Source: Phyto melanocephala
Taxonomy: Eukaryota > Arthropoda > Insecta > Diptera > Rhinophoridae
DNA: 64,000 nt
Reading direction: 5' to 3'
Assembly (NCBI GenBank): GCA_941918925.1
Contig: OW799237.1
Location: 96,445,015 to 96,509,014, forward strand
Both the position numbers and the translations under genes were made by a program. Below, one piece after another: positions 41,060 to 52,850 of this stretch. Below the pieces are notes generated by a model, which saw nothing but the letters and a program-made list of their open reading frames with translations, had not been told where the DNA came from and ran no database searches. Position 1 is the first letter of the stretch. Each line of letters opens with the position of its first letter.

Positions 41060-41071
41060 TATGCTCACTCC

Positions 41072-42554
41072 ATCTTTCATACAGCGATTATTTTTACTTA
41101 AAATACTCTAAAAAAGTTGTTAAATGTGTCGACATTAGCTTTTAATCTAAAGAAAATTATCCTACAACTGCAAAACTCATCTATCATGTATATTTACTCT
41201 AATACTGAAACAATTTTTCCAAGATAGTCAGTATTAAAAAAAAATATCTTAAAATAAAAGCATTCAAAAATGAACACATAATATCGTTAATGTAAAAAAA
41301 ACAAACTTTAAACGAAAAATATTTATTAAAGCAGGGTATTTAAGATTCGGCATATATTAATGAATTTTATTATTTTTACTTCTTATTACAAATATTACAA
41401 AAACAATACTTTTATGTATTCAAGTACCTAAATGTATATTAAATACACATACAAACGAATATAAAAGTAACATTAAAATGCCATGAGTTTGACGCTGACA
41501 AACAGGCACACTCACACACAGCAAAACATGTAAATACACTTACAAGACAGCCATTTATACCCATAAAAGGGCAAATATTATAATCAACATCACCATCATC
41601 GCTATTATTGTCATAAAATATGTAAAATTGTGTAAAATGTGATGTCATCTTAAATGAAAATTATTACAATGATTACACTCACTCACCAACAGTTTACTAA
41701 ACTGACACAAATAAACGCATGTCTTTGTCTTGTGTTTCATCGAAGATGTTTGAAAAGTAAACAATATTAGCATTCGCATACACACATACGTGCATAATTC
41801 AAAACACATATTGTATTAGGGTTTAGGCATTAGCATGTTAAAGTCAACATTATTTTTAAAATATTAATATTAAAAAAAAAGATGTAAACAATAACGTATA
41901 AAAAAAAAATATTAAAAACGATAAACATTAACGATTATAATGATTTCGTTTAATAGCTCGAAGGAAGCCAATGAAGTTAAATAATATTTGATGTACACAA
42001 ACATACTACGATATACTAACATGTACAAGATTATGCATACATCTGCATGTAAATTAGTGTGTGTAAAAGTATTTAGATATCTGTATTGTTAAAAAAGGCA
42101 CGATTTTTCTATAATGCACAAAAGTTAATTTAATTAAATATAGATTTTATCAGAATTATCATACAAGAAATGGTTTTTGAATGGGGTGATAAATAGAAAA
42201 AGATGAGCCTTGACTTTATTAGATATTGTGACAAACTTCAACCATTGATTTTTTAAGATAATTCATATAAATGTATCTACTAAAATTTTATGATATTAAA
42301 GGTTCCAAATAAAACTGTCATATGGTTTTTAAATATGGCAATTCTATTGTCATTTAAACTGCAATGGTTAGTTTGTAATTTTATCACTATTCGGCCAATA
42401 ACCAAACAACTTTTGCAAATTATTTGGTCTGTTTGGTATTCAGACTAGAATAAAATTTTTTGAATTTGGCATTACTGTTGTTATCTTAAGACCAAAGCTA
42501 TGACAATTACGAATAATTTATATTTTATCGAAACACAAATAGGCACAAATAAAT
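41072..42554. other. AT-rich DNA, no gene seen
   Basis: Contains GGGTATTTAAGATTCGGCATAT near 41335, perhaps a scrap of a Helitron-like repeat 3' end. A 69-codon minus frame (41439-41648) is unsupported. Confidence 0.45.
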
Positions 42555-42795
42555 CTGTGGTTTTCATGGTCAACCGCGTATGTTAATTTTATACGATTTA
42601 TAGTTAATAATGCCATATTGCTTGGTTTTAAACGGCCTTTACTTGGTTTTCAAAGTTTCTCGAATAAGGTAGACCCATTTCGATTATTTTAATGGCATAA
42701 CAACATAACTTCTATATATATTCAAAAATCGTTTTTTGTAGCTTTCCTGAAAAATTTGATTTTAAAACATACGTGGTTGCCTATGAAAACCACAG
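42555..42795. mobile_element. 241-bp MITE, CTGTGGTTTTCAT ends
   Basis: CTGTGGTTTTCATGGTCAAC at the left pairs with the right end GTTGCCTATGAAAACCACAG, an inverted repeat of about 30 bases with few mismatches. AAAT flanks both sides and may be the target duplication. The interior (TAATGCCATATTGCTTGGTT etc.) is repeated at 43100-43270. Confidence 0.72.
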
Positions 42796-43099
42796 AAATA
42801 TTTTTAGAAAATTGTACTTATTTTCGTGGTCTTCTTGCAGTGCTCGTTTCAAGTCAGTTATCGGTGCAATTTTGTTTTTAATTTTAGTGATCTTCTTTTA
42901 TCTTCGGCGATACCAAAAACTAAATTTCAAATAAATTTTTTTTTAATTAAAAACAATTTTCGTAAGCGTAATTTAAGATTAAACCTAAAAAATATTTAAT
43001 AATTGTAAAATGTTTTAGAGTCTAGCAACTATTGAAAAAAATAGTTGTTTATTATTATATTATTCCGCTTGTTGCTTGTTGATATCCTCTATGGTTTAT

Positions 43100-43690
43100 G
43101 AGACATTTCGGTGGCTTTAATGGGCAACCGAGTATGTTCATTTTTGACAATTTTGAGTTACTAATGCCATATTGCTTGATTTTAAACGCCCTTAACTTGG
43201 TTCTAAAAATTTCTTAAATAAGATGGACCCATTCCATAACAACGTAACTTCTATAAATATTCAAAAAGCATAGCACGCAGTATGTTGACTTACGTTTGCT
43301 TAATGTCAAATTATTTAATTTTTTAGAAAAACACACAACCGCATACTTTATTATTTCCGAAGGTTATTTTCTTTGAAAGTTATTTTCTGATAATTTTTCA
43401 GTTTACTAAAAGTAGAATAATTATTTGTGTACAACCTATGTTGACATGCCCTGCTTTATCTGCACACACTTATAGTCTTCGTACCACTTTGTTTATTTTT
43501 GAATTCGCTATAATCTCATTTTTAAGTGATATTTGTCTGAAATATTCATAAGAAAATTTAAATATCTTTATTGGCATGAATGGTAAAAAAAAAGTTTAAA
43601 CAATTTAATACCCAACCCGTTGTTTTATATAAAACGTTTTTGTGGATCTCCTGAAAATTTTAATTTTAAGACATTCTTGGTTGCCACATC
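43100..43690. mobile_element. Second copy of the 42555 MITE, interrupted
   Basis: The left part (about 43100-43272) matches the first MITE: GGGCAACCGAGTATGTTCAT, TAATGCCATATTGCTTGATT, TCTATAAATATTCAAAAA. The right part (about 43628-43690) matches its end: TTTTTGTGGATCTCCTGAAA and ACATTCTTGGTTGCC. About 355 bases of unrelated AT-rich DNA lie between. The terminal CTGTGG motifs are degraded, suggesting this is the older copy. Confidence 0.62.
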
Positions 43691-43751
43691 ACGACAACTC
43701 ATTATCAAAATAAAGTTTGGAGTAGTCTCAAGATCGAACATACTAAGTATA

Positions 43752-44197
43752 ACTAGTAAGAGTGCTATATTCGGCCGTGCCGAATCTTATATACCCTTCA
43801 CAACGTGTAGTCATGCAATAACAGTAGTTTGTATCACCATTCATCCCATATGAAATACGTACATACATATAAAAAACATACATATATAAAAACAACCCAT
43901 TGTAAAATTATAAATTTACGTATGTATGCTAAAAAAAAATAATAAAAAAAAAATTTTTATTTATTTGGTTGTTGGGTTTAAGCTGGTTTATATGCATTTC
44001 ACTGGTGCTTATGCCAGATCATCAGTAAACCTTTACCCAAATTCTTGAAAAAGTTTAAAATGTTATAAGTTATATTTTCAAATTCTCATTAACAAAATGA
44101 GAATTCAAAAATAAAACAAAAAACTATAAAAAACTTTTTCAAAAACCCAACCAACAATTTTTCAATTTTAATTTATTTTATTTTTCTAATCCCCTCT
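43752..44197 (-). mobile_element. Family A Helitron-like repeat with nested segment (copy A3)
   Basis: Plus strand opens ACTAGTAAGAGTGCTATATT and TTCGGCCGTGCCGAATC, then the A-rich tract, then the same GGTTGTTGGGTTTAAGCTGG ... AACCCAACCAACAA segment as A2, ending TTTTTCTAATCCC. Nearly identical to A2 over about 450 bases, so the compound moved as a unit after the nested segment joined. Confidence 0.7.
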
Positions 44198-44242
44198 GCA
44201 TTTGGCTAACCGTTGGTTAACACTAAATGCCTAGAGGGACAA
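44193..44242. repeat. Imperfect hairpin beside A3
   Basis: CCCCTCTGCATTT ... CTAACCGTTGGTTAA ... AAATGCCTAGAGGG forms a stem with an inner AACC/GGTT pair. It follows the A3 boundary directly and is absent next to A2. Confidence 0.5.
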
Positions 44243-46440
44243 CCGAAAAATAAAATCTTCTTTTATTATATATTTAATAATTAATTTAGTATCTATCTAT
44301 GTCAAATTATCTTTTCTTGATAAATCGGTTTTAGTCGGTTAAAGTTAATTTTAATTATGTCGCTGATGTTTGCTTACTGCGGTCTTTATATAGTATGTTC
44401 TCTCAAAAACTACTTACCGAAATGTTTTTTTTTCACTAAAAGATTAAAAACTTTATTCTAACAACACTAGCTAAGAGCAACAGGATGGTGGTGGTTGTGG
44501 TAAAAGCCTTATTTGGTTGTTGACAGTTTGCTTTGGCTTCGGGTTTTTTCCTTTTTTTTCATTGTCTGTTGGTTGGTGGTTATGTCGACTGTGTCATCAA
44601 CGTTGTCAAAACAAACAATATTATATGGAAATTTTTCATATTTTTTAATGTGTTTATGCTAATCACACATATTGTATTGTACATTTCAAACACTTGTATG
44701 CATACGTACAAACATACATACAAGCATATGAGTTTAAGTGTTTGTCAATTGATGTGTACACGCACATACATTTTCATATGGATTTATATTAACGTAGTCT
44801 GAAGTGTGCTACAACGAAACAAATGAGTGAATGATTGGATGAGAAGTTTGGCTAACCATTTTATAGTGCATAAAAACATGTATACAAGTGTGTTTGCACT
44901 ACTACATCCGCTTATTCCTTTTTTAACCGCCACATAAAAGATGTTATAACCATAATAATTTTCCAAAAATACACTGTACTTATGATTTTATTCATTTATG
45001 TGTGTGTGTGTGTGTGTTTGCAAATGTATGTGCTAGAGGTTGAAAGTGAGTTTTTTTTTTTTTTTGGTAATCAAGGGAGTCGAGTATGGGGACATTATTT
45101 GCATAATGACAGTCACATGTTTTTATGACTGAAACTTATTACCGAAATTTTAGTTCATAATAATGGCAAAGTTTTAAGCATTTTGTTAATATTTGAGTAT
45201 AAATTTTATTAACTTATTTTATTTAGGTTTAAAGGTTATAGCCGAAAAAAAAAATAATAATAATAAAAAAAAAAAAAAAAAAATTTGCATATTTTTTACT
45301 TTAAAGCATTCAAATATGTAGTGAACAAAGTGACATGTTAAACTACATACATGTGGGTTATTTAAAAATGCAAATTATCATGAGTTTTATATTGTTTTTT
45401 ATTAGTTATTCTACAAAAGAAAATATATGATTTTGTATGTACAACTACGTCCGTTTTCATATGTGGACAAATATTTAGTTTTAGAAAAACAGGACAGAAG
45501 GAAAATAATAATAAAAAAGAAGTAAACATTATAAACAGCATATTTCTATGAATTTATAATTAAAAAATTTTATACCAAAAACTAATACAAAACAAACTTC
45601 TGCAGAACAAAACTCAAAATTAAAACTTGTACGAACAATTTTTATTAAAATGTAAGTATGTGTGCGTTTGAAAAATATAATTTTTTTGTTTGGTTTAATA
45701 GGATATTTCAAAAAATATTAAAATACGAAAAATGAAATGACCTTAATTAAATCAAACTATATTAACTAAATTTTTTAGATTATATTTATATTTTTAAATA
45801 TTTTTTTTTAATAAAATTTAACGACGTGACCTTTCAAGGATTTTTAAAAGCTCACTTCTAATATATGATATATGTATAGCAGAAAATTATTCTTATAAGA
45901 CTTCTATTATTATTTTCTTTTTTACACAAGCTTGTAGCTAATTTAATTCTTTTTTTAAATTCGATTTATTTTCAATAAGTTCCAATAAATATACTTCATG
46001 GCAATTGGAAAAGTTCTTAATTTTTAAAAAATTTTATATTTTTTTTTATATTTAAATATCTACTGTGTTAAAAAACCGATGTCACACCTTATGTTTACTG
46101 TAAGATCTGCGACAGTTTACATGAAATCTATGAAATGTCCTTTTTGGTATACGGTCATCTTACTTCACATCCATATATAAGGACAATTGAAATGAAGAAC
46201 TATTGAACTTATTACCTCATCTATACCACTTTGGAAGGTGTACATCGTAACATCTAGATCTCACATTAATTTTTTCTAACAGCAATTATAGATGAATAAC
46301 TTTATCTGGGTTGGTGTATTTCCAAAAATGGCAGTTTTTTGCTTCATGTCTGTCTGGTCCTTAAGGAAGATGTTTAGGTTAAAAATATGATTCTGACTTT
46401 TTATTAATGTTGAGCTCTCGCGTCAATTCGATACAGTGCC
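44243..46440. other. AT-rich DNA with simple repeats, no gene seen
   Basis: Contains (TG)n at about 45000-45017, a poly(T) run at about 45052-45065 and an A-rich tract at 45247-45283. Frames at 44533-44802 (plus) and 45529-45711 (minus) have no recognisable domain and sit on repeat-rich sequence. Confidence 0.5.
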
Positions 46441-47404
46441 GATGCGAAAGTTATGAAGTTTAAATCGTCAAACTTTTAATACTACTACAGAGATAGAAGT
46501 TAAATAACTTGAGGTTTTTACACAACTGCATTACTAGCTTCTATGTTCTTGGTTGATTCTTGAATATACTGATGTTGGCCGATTTTAATGTGCTATTTTT
46601 TTTTGCGGCTATTGACACAAAGTAAGCGCAGATATTTAATTGAAAGTCAATTAAAAAAGTAACAAATGCAAATGTTTCCTGATGAGCTTCAACTTTGGCA
46701 CACTTCTTTATCATTTTAAGCGGTATCTTAACAATAGCAAATGCAATATTATAATCCAGGGCTAAAATTGTAGCCGTCTTTTTACTGTATACAAGTGACT
46801 TCACATATCGCCACAAAAAGTCGAATATGGTCACTTTGGTCATTTTGGCGGCTAATTGACTGCTTCTAAACGTGAGATAGTGTAGTCACCCAACTGAACT
46901 ATTCTTAGGTTTTGGTATCGCGTACAGACTGTCATATGGCACCGTTTTGTTAAAACTTCATGTTAACAAGGACATATTTTTAAATTCTTGGACACACGGT
47001 ATCGGTATGTTGCAATTATCATCGTTCTGGAAGATCCAGATGATCCAGTCCAGTGATGTTGCCGGTCCACAACCGCACCAAAAAGTGTTTACTTTAAGGA
47101 GCAATGGGTGCATATATGTTCAATAACGTGGGTTAATTATGATGACCACAAAATTAACGTTTTTTACGAAGCACAATTTTCATACATCACCAATTTTGAT
47201 AATAAAATTTAATAATTTGTAAGCGTTGTTCGTTTATTAGTCTGTTCATGGTTAAGTGTCAAATCTAAATGAAAATTTTCCTTGTTCGTTTATTAGTCTG
47301 TTCGTGGTTAAGTGTCAAATATAAATAAGCATTTTTGGTATTGTCATAAGTCGCGGAAAAAAAATGTACGCCTCAACACCTAATAGTCAAAAAACCACCC
47401 TTTA
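46441..47404 (-). pseudogene. Mariner-family element relic (minus)
   Basis: Right end AAGGGTGGTTTTTTGACT (complement at 47387-47404) is a mariner-like terminus. Upstream leader AAGCGTTGTTCGTTTAT-type sequence (complement) lies at 47215-47240 and, duplicated, at 47283-47310. The readable transposase part is FDFLWRYVKSLVYSKKTATI, followed by LALDYNIAFAIVKIP, the region just after the third catalytic acid. Earlier blocks are heavily decayed; the left end was not found. Confidence 0.65.
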
Positions 47405-48469
47405 AATATGACAAGAGTTGTTGGAATGGCTGTCAGCCTTCTGAAAGTCTTTAACAATAAAACAGCTTATAATGGAATAATATGTCCTAAATAAATTAAA
47501 AAAAAATTTAATACTCAATTTATCTTTACCGCTGCGGCAAGCGTATAAAACAATATTGCTGCTTAAAATTAGGAGCATACAGATGCTATTCATTAACCAA
47601 TTTAATATTTATTAAGTTTGAATATTATTTTTCAATCCGACTAAAAGTGTTTGTTTCATATTGGCTTTGGGATATAAATTTAAAATCTTTTAAAATACTG
47701 TATTTATTTTTCACTCAAATATCAAATTAAACATTATTGTTTAAACAATCAATTTCCCGTCAATAACATAATAAGGTTATTACATCTACTTACTGCCAGT
47801 TAGCCTAAAGTGTTTTAAAAATCATGCCAGTATTTTACTACTCTTAAATATTCATGAAAATTTTTTCCACTGCGTTTCATATTACAACCTTTATATTCAT
47901 GTTATGAATACTATTAATATCTACCATTCACTGTATATTGAAAAAAACTATGAATATTCAAGTGCCTTAAATTAATACGGTTTAAATATTTAATTTATTT
48001 AATATTATTCGTAAATGATATTGAAATAACAGATTTTATTTTATACAATTCTGTTGTTGTTTTTAATGCAACAATTGTTAATTAAACTATACTTGTAAAT
48101 ATGATCATATACATGTACATTTACAATATATTTAAACATTTTAATACACAATAATTTATTTATGAATAATTAAAATACGCGGTTAGTTGCATTATTTTAT
48201 TAAATATTAATTGCAAGTTTTGTGAACAAATAAGCAAAAATATATTTATATTTTTTAAACAATATTCATAATGAAATTTGTAAATAAAATAAATATGATT
48301 TTTGGTATTGAGTTATGCAACATGTAGGTATGCATACGTGTAAGGTGATTTTAAGCATAAGGGAATTAAAGTGTTTTTAAAAAATTAATTAAGTTTTAAG
48401 TGATGTGACTACGCAAAATATTAAAAGAGCTATAGGTTGTTTTATATGAGTAGTGCGCGCTGAAGGGCC
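47405..48469. other. AT-rich DNA, no gene seen
   Basis: No recognisable frame, terminus or RNA motif. A 63-codon minus frame at 47402-47593 is unsupported. Confidence 0.5.
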
Positions 48470-48925
48470 ATGTTAGCCGAGATTTTTCTACCGCAGTTGA
48501 ACGAATGAGGACATGTGGTTCTAACAGGATGGAGCAACGGCTTACAATGCGAGAGCCACAACCGATAATCTGAAGGCGGAGTTCCCGGGTCGCCTTATCT
48601 CTCGTTTTGGCGATTCCAGATTTTTTTGTGGGGTTTTTGGAAGTCCCGTGTTTACGTCAACATGCCCAAGACCCTGAAAGCCCTCAAAGACAACATTCGA
48701 CAAGAGTGCGAGAATCTGTCGCCCGAAGTTCTCGCCGAAGTGATGAAAAATGCCATAAAACGTGCCCGTATAGCAATCAGTTGCGACGGCGCCCACTTGG
48801 CTGATATGACCAATAAAATTCTAAAGGTTCAAGTAAACACAATCAAAAAACAGTATTGAAGTTTTTCATTTAGAAAAAAAAAATTGAGAGCCATCAGCAT
48901 CGGATGACTTCTTTTGGCCCAGCTT
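48470..48925 (+). pseudogene. Mariner-family transposase relic (plus)
   Basis: Encodes MWF(stop)QDGATAYNARATTDNLK (second catalytic Asp, with a stop replacing Gln), AEFPGRLISRFGDS, then after a deletion of the NWPPRSxDLTP segment WGFWKSRVYVNMPKTLKALK, DNIRQECENLSPEVLAEVMK and AIKRARIAISCDGAHLADM. Right end GCTGGGCCAAAAGAAGTC (complement at about 48903-48925) matches the end of the 60357 relic (GTGGGCCAAAAGAAACC). Notably less AT-rich than its surroundings. Confidence 0.78.
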
Positions 48926-48929
48926 GCAT

Positions 48930-49440
48930 ATCTCTTGGAAAAAAAAAATAATCTGATGTTGTTAAATCACTTTAATAAGGTGGCCCGTTAACAGGTTGTA
49001 TATTTTAAATTATTCATTCATCAAATATTTTTTTGTGGCACCATATTGTTGTTTTGTGCAATAATATTGTCTAGTTAAGGAACGAAAGACATTAATAAGC
49101 ATGTCCCTATACCGGTCAACATTAACATTAATATTTTCAGTATCGTTGCTTGTAAGTACTTTGCGTCAACTCACCAAAGAGTGAGTTGTACTTAATAAAA
49201 GATACTTGAGAATTACAATCGCTCCAACTGCACAAATCTATTCGTTCGCCTTAACCAAAAATGTTATTTTTCATGGGCCTAATGAGTTTATCACTTTAGA
49301 TAATTATCAAAATAAATTTAAACGACAAAGCCATATACGTTGCAGGGTGACAGGTATAACAACAGAAAGGTGCGCCAGTAAACATTTCAAATCCAACGGA
49401 ATTTCTACAGCAGAAGGATTGCAGCAATAGAGGGGACTAA
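48930..49440 (-). pseudogene. Mariner-family transposase relic (minus), abutting the 48470 relic
   Basis: On the minus strand: VNVDRYRDMLINVF (compare VNGDRYRxMIxxF), a decayed QQDGAT-like block (KQQYGATKKYL), and VNGPPY(stop)SDLTTSDYFF, the third-acid region (VNWPPRSxDLTTxDYF). The C-terminal part would fall inside the neighbouring relic, which may have inserted here. Divergence is high. Confidence 0.55.
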
Positions 49441-50079
49441 GGTCATTTATATATAAATGACCCACACATACCAAGTTCTGTTCTAATTCAATATTGACCC
49501 GGTCATTCAGACATAATTATATCTGTAAGCATAAGAGAGAACTTTTAATTGACTTGTCCATAATCTTTATGTCATAGAATCTAAGTCACAGAACAATAAA
49601 TCCTTTTAACTGCAAACATATTTTAAATTATTATTTTTAGAAATAACGAATAATTTTTTTAAAATAAATAAATTGTTTGATATGAATCTGAAAGACATGT
49701 TTAAACAGAATTAATTAATCAAAAATGTTTTTCAAAATGAACACCTTAAAAAGGAACGGCAAAACACGTAGTTTTATAATCAAAAAATATGTCATTAGTA
49801 CTTCAACAGTCCGGAGAATACTGTTAAAAATATTGCTGGAAAGCTTATATTTTTAAGTTAAAAAATTGCTGGCTACTGGCTTGCTACAAAATACAAAGAT
49901 TTGTAGTTTATTCGAGGACTTTAATCATAGCAATGAGACTATAGATTCTAGACTATAGACTATAATCAACTTCTGCCAGTCGCAGAAATGTCTTATGACC
50001 GAAAATATAGTACCTAAATAATCGGTATATTAAACATATTTATCATTAAATAAACTTTTCTTTTAATTTCAAAACTTAT
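49441..50079. other. AT-rich DNA, no gene seen
   Basis: Nothing recognised; a short ACTATAGA-type repetition at about 49940-49965. Confidence 0.5.
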
Positions 50080-50260
50080 CATGACCAGCCATTAAGGTTA
50101 TAACAGCTTTCAGTTTTCTTTGTGTGGACTCTACAAACTTTAGTGTAGTTTGGGGAGTTACTTTTGCCATTCCTCTTTGATAGCTGCGATCAGGAAATTT
50201 GTGTTAGAAATTAGGTGTTAGCGGCCCAAAGAACGTGAATTCTTGGTACCCGTGGTAATT
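50080..50260 (-). pseudogene. Tc1-family transposase C-terminal tail
   Basis: The minus strand encodes FLIAAIKEEWQK and, after a frameshift, VTPQTTLKFVESTQRKLKAV then ITLMAGHDK. The pattern (AIxxEWxxIPxxTxxxLxxSMxRRxxAVIxxxGGxTKY) is the C-terminal end of Tc1-type transposases, distinct from the mariner relics here. Nothing upstream survives. Confidence 0.62.
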
Positions 50261-50879
50261 TTAATGGTATTAAGGATTATGTATAAAATTCATACTTTGA
50301 TGCTTGCAATAAAAAAGGAATTAAATTAACATTTTACATTATGTTTTTAAAATAACAAAGTATCCTTTTTACACATAACATTATATAAATAGTGTTTCTC
50401 AGGCAAAAGTCTTTTTTTATTTAGATCGTAAATTATCCAAATTTTGTGAAGTTTACTTAGGCTTGATGATAAAAACAAATTTTTTAAGCTGTTTTTCGAT
50501 GATTTTTTACACTCCTTTATAATAATAGTGTGACATCAACTTCTACAAAGCACTTAACACCCATAAAAATAGTAAAACCTTGCTAAAACTTTAGTTGTCT
50601 TTAACAACCGTCATAATAAAAAAATTAAAAAATTACAATCCCGAATTGATGGATATGAACGTAAATACTAGAGTCTCTGAAAAGCAGTTGACTTAAAATA
50701 TTGATAAATTTTTGTACAAAAGAAGGATGAATATTTTATAATCATGTACTTTAGTTCTCTTCGAGCTATCAAAGCATTGTATGTGTCCTGCTGCGCAATA
50801 CTAAGAAAGTCTAGTCGCTTGGAGCAAATTTAGATGTTTCTATCTAGAATGCTTATATTTGAATTATCTACAAATGAAG

Positions 50880-51330
50880 AGTCCGCCATCAAACGTTTTT
50901 TTTTTCAACTAGTGCTTATTTCGTGAATGGCAACACTTAGCTTATGTCTTATTTGACAGATAATTAGTTTTATCCTTCCGCTGAACGAATATGGTTGTTT
51001 GTGTACACGCTTGAACAACGCTGGGAAATATTGCGACATTACTTTGGCCGATTTTGCCAAAAAAAATCATATTTTCAGATGAAGCTCATTTTGATCTTGG
51101 CGGGTATGTAAACAAGCAAAATTGTCGCATTTGGAGCACAGATTTTTGTTCACAAAAATTGAAGAGGAGGATATTGACAACATTTGGTTCCAACAGGACG
51201 GCGCTACGTGCCACACAGCCGAAGCATTTTCAAAAAAAAAAAGTTTTTGGCGGACCCTTTATTAACTTCGATAATTCACGCACCTATTAACCTATTATTA
51301 AAAGAAAGTGATACTTTTTGAGAAGTCATT
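50880..51330 (+). pseudogene. Mariner relic with internal deletion (plus)
   Basis: A leader TTTGACAGATAATTAGTTTT is followed by VYTLEQRWEILRHYFGRFCQ, a mariner N-terminal helix-turn-helix start near 50993-51060. A deletion then joins to IIFSDEAHFDLGGYVNKQNC (first catalytic Asp), and a second deletion to EEEDIDNIWFQQDGATCHTA (second Asp). The third-acid region and C-terminus are absent. No terminal repeats were pinned down. Confidence 0.75.
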
Positions 51331-52479
51331 TTTAAATAAACTTCACCACCATCAACGTTACATTTTACAAATCCTATAAAAAGATTCTCCCTTTTTCTAC
51401 AATAAAGCCCGTTTTAGTCTACAATAAATTGCTACGATTTCATCCAAATACTTTTAGTATGTATATCAATTAAGAATACCTATTGTCTTAACAATTAAAA
51501 TTCTCTAAGTTTATGACGATTTTAATTTACATATGCTTACACTCAAAACAAAAGGATAATCAAATATTTGCAGCAATCGTGCATAAACTTTGCTACAAAC
51601 AGTGGTACTCCAAAGACATCTACATACAAATTGTGACAAAGACTTTTCAAACACAAACACATATCTACACACATACAAACAGGAAAAAGATTTAAAAAAT
51701 CCTTTTGACACGTGCGTCAAAACATGACATATATTTTTTTGTTTAACGCTTCTTTCAAAAATATACAATATACATGTCAACATATATGTATGTATGTGTA
51801 CTTACACACATATCTACATATTTACACATCTATGGATATTTGTGTAAGTATTTTTGTATGTATGAGATTGTTTGTGTCACATTTTGTATAGAGGGTGTAG
51901 ATGACAAAAACGCTTTACTCTAAACTAACTGTGTGACGAGTGCGTATATGACTGCTTGTGGAAGTATGGTTATGCAAAAATACAAAGTGAAAAAAAAATG
52001 GAGACAAATTATTTTTGGACTCAAAATAAGTTGATGTGATACGTAAATTAAAAACATTTAACTGGCATGTAAATCTTTTTGATGAAGTTTACCCAACCAC
52101 TGCCCTCACTGCAAATCAGCCAGTTTATAGGGTTAGAAGTTCATAGATGGAAGGGTCCCTGTCTAACATGTTTCATTCATATGCATACACGTACATATAC
52201 TCTAGTAAGTACACATACGCACCCACGCTCGAATATGTAGAGAACCCTGCAGTTCTGGATAAAGCACCCAAATCGTATATTTAATTTTTAGTAATATTTT
52301 TGTATATTTTTCATGATTTTTTGAAGTTTTGCCAAGAAAGTAATAGTACACAAGATAATATTAAGGCGATGCAAAGATATACCGACTGATTTTGAAAGTT
52401 TAAAGCAAAAAAAAACAAAAAAAAAAAAACATTTGTAAAAAATTAGTGAAACATTTATGCAGAGGGATTATTTAGTTTT
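51331..52479. other. Simple-repeat-rich DNA, no gene seen
   Basis: CATACATA-type repeats (about 51640-51870). Opposing frames at 51511-51783 and 51513-51695 are composition artefacts. Confidence 0.5.
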
Positions 52480-52850
52480 TAAAGGTTACTTCGTCGAAAT
52501 GTGGTGTCTGATTCATTAGCTCATTTTTGCATTTTGCATGTAATCTTCAACACTTCGGCCGGTATCTTACCAATGGCAACTGTGATGTTGTCTTTTAGTG
52601 CAGAAATTCCAACCGAGTTGCCTCTGTGCATTGGCTACGTATCTCCACCAAAAATAGTCTAGTGGAATAAAATCGAAATAGCTTTGCGGCAATGAACCGT
52701 TAAAAAAAATTAATTAATCAAAAAACTTGCTCTCAATAGGTAAATGGTATCGAATTTCGTGTGACATGGGACACCATCTTGTTGAGACCAAGTTCAATGT
52801 TTCCATTCTAGACAAAACTTCTACAATTTTTTAGTTATAATAAAAAGTCA
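52480..52850 (-). pseudogene. Mariner-family transposase relic (minus)
   Basis: Near 52800 the minus strand reads like the block after the second catalytic Asp (QDGVPCHTKFDTIYLL). It continues to FIPLDYFWWRYV (third acid region) and, in another frame, ALKDNITVAIGKIPAEVLKI. The last segment is like LALDYNIAFAIVKIP of the 46441-47404 relic, so the two belong to one subfamily. Confidence 0.62.
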
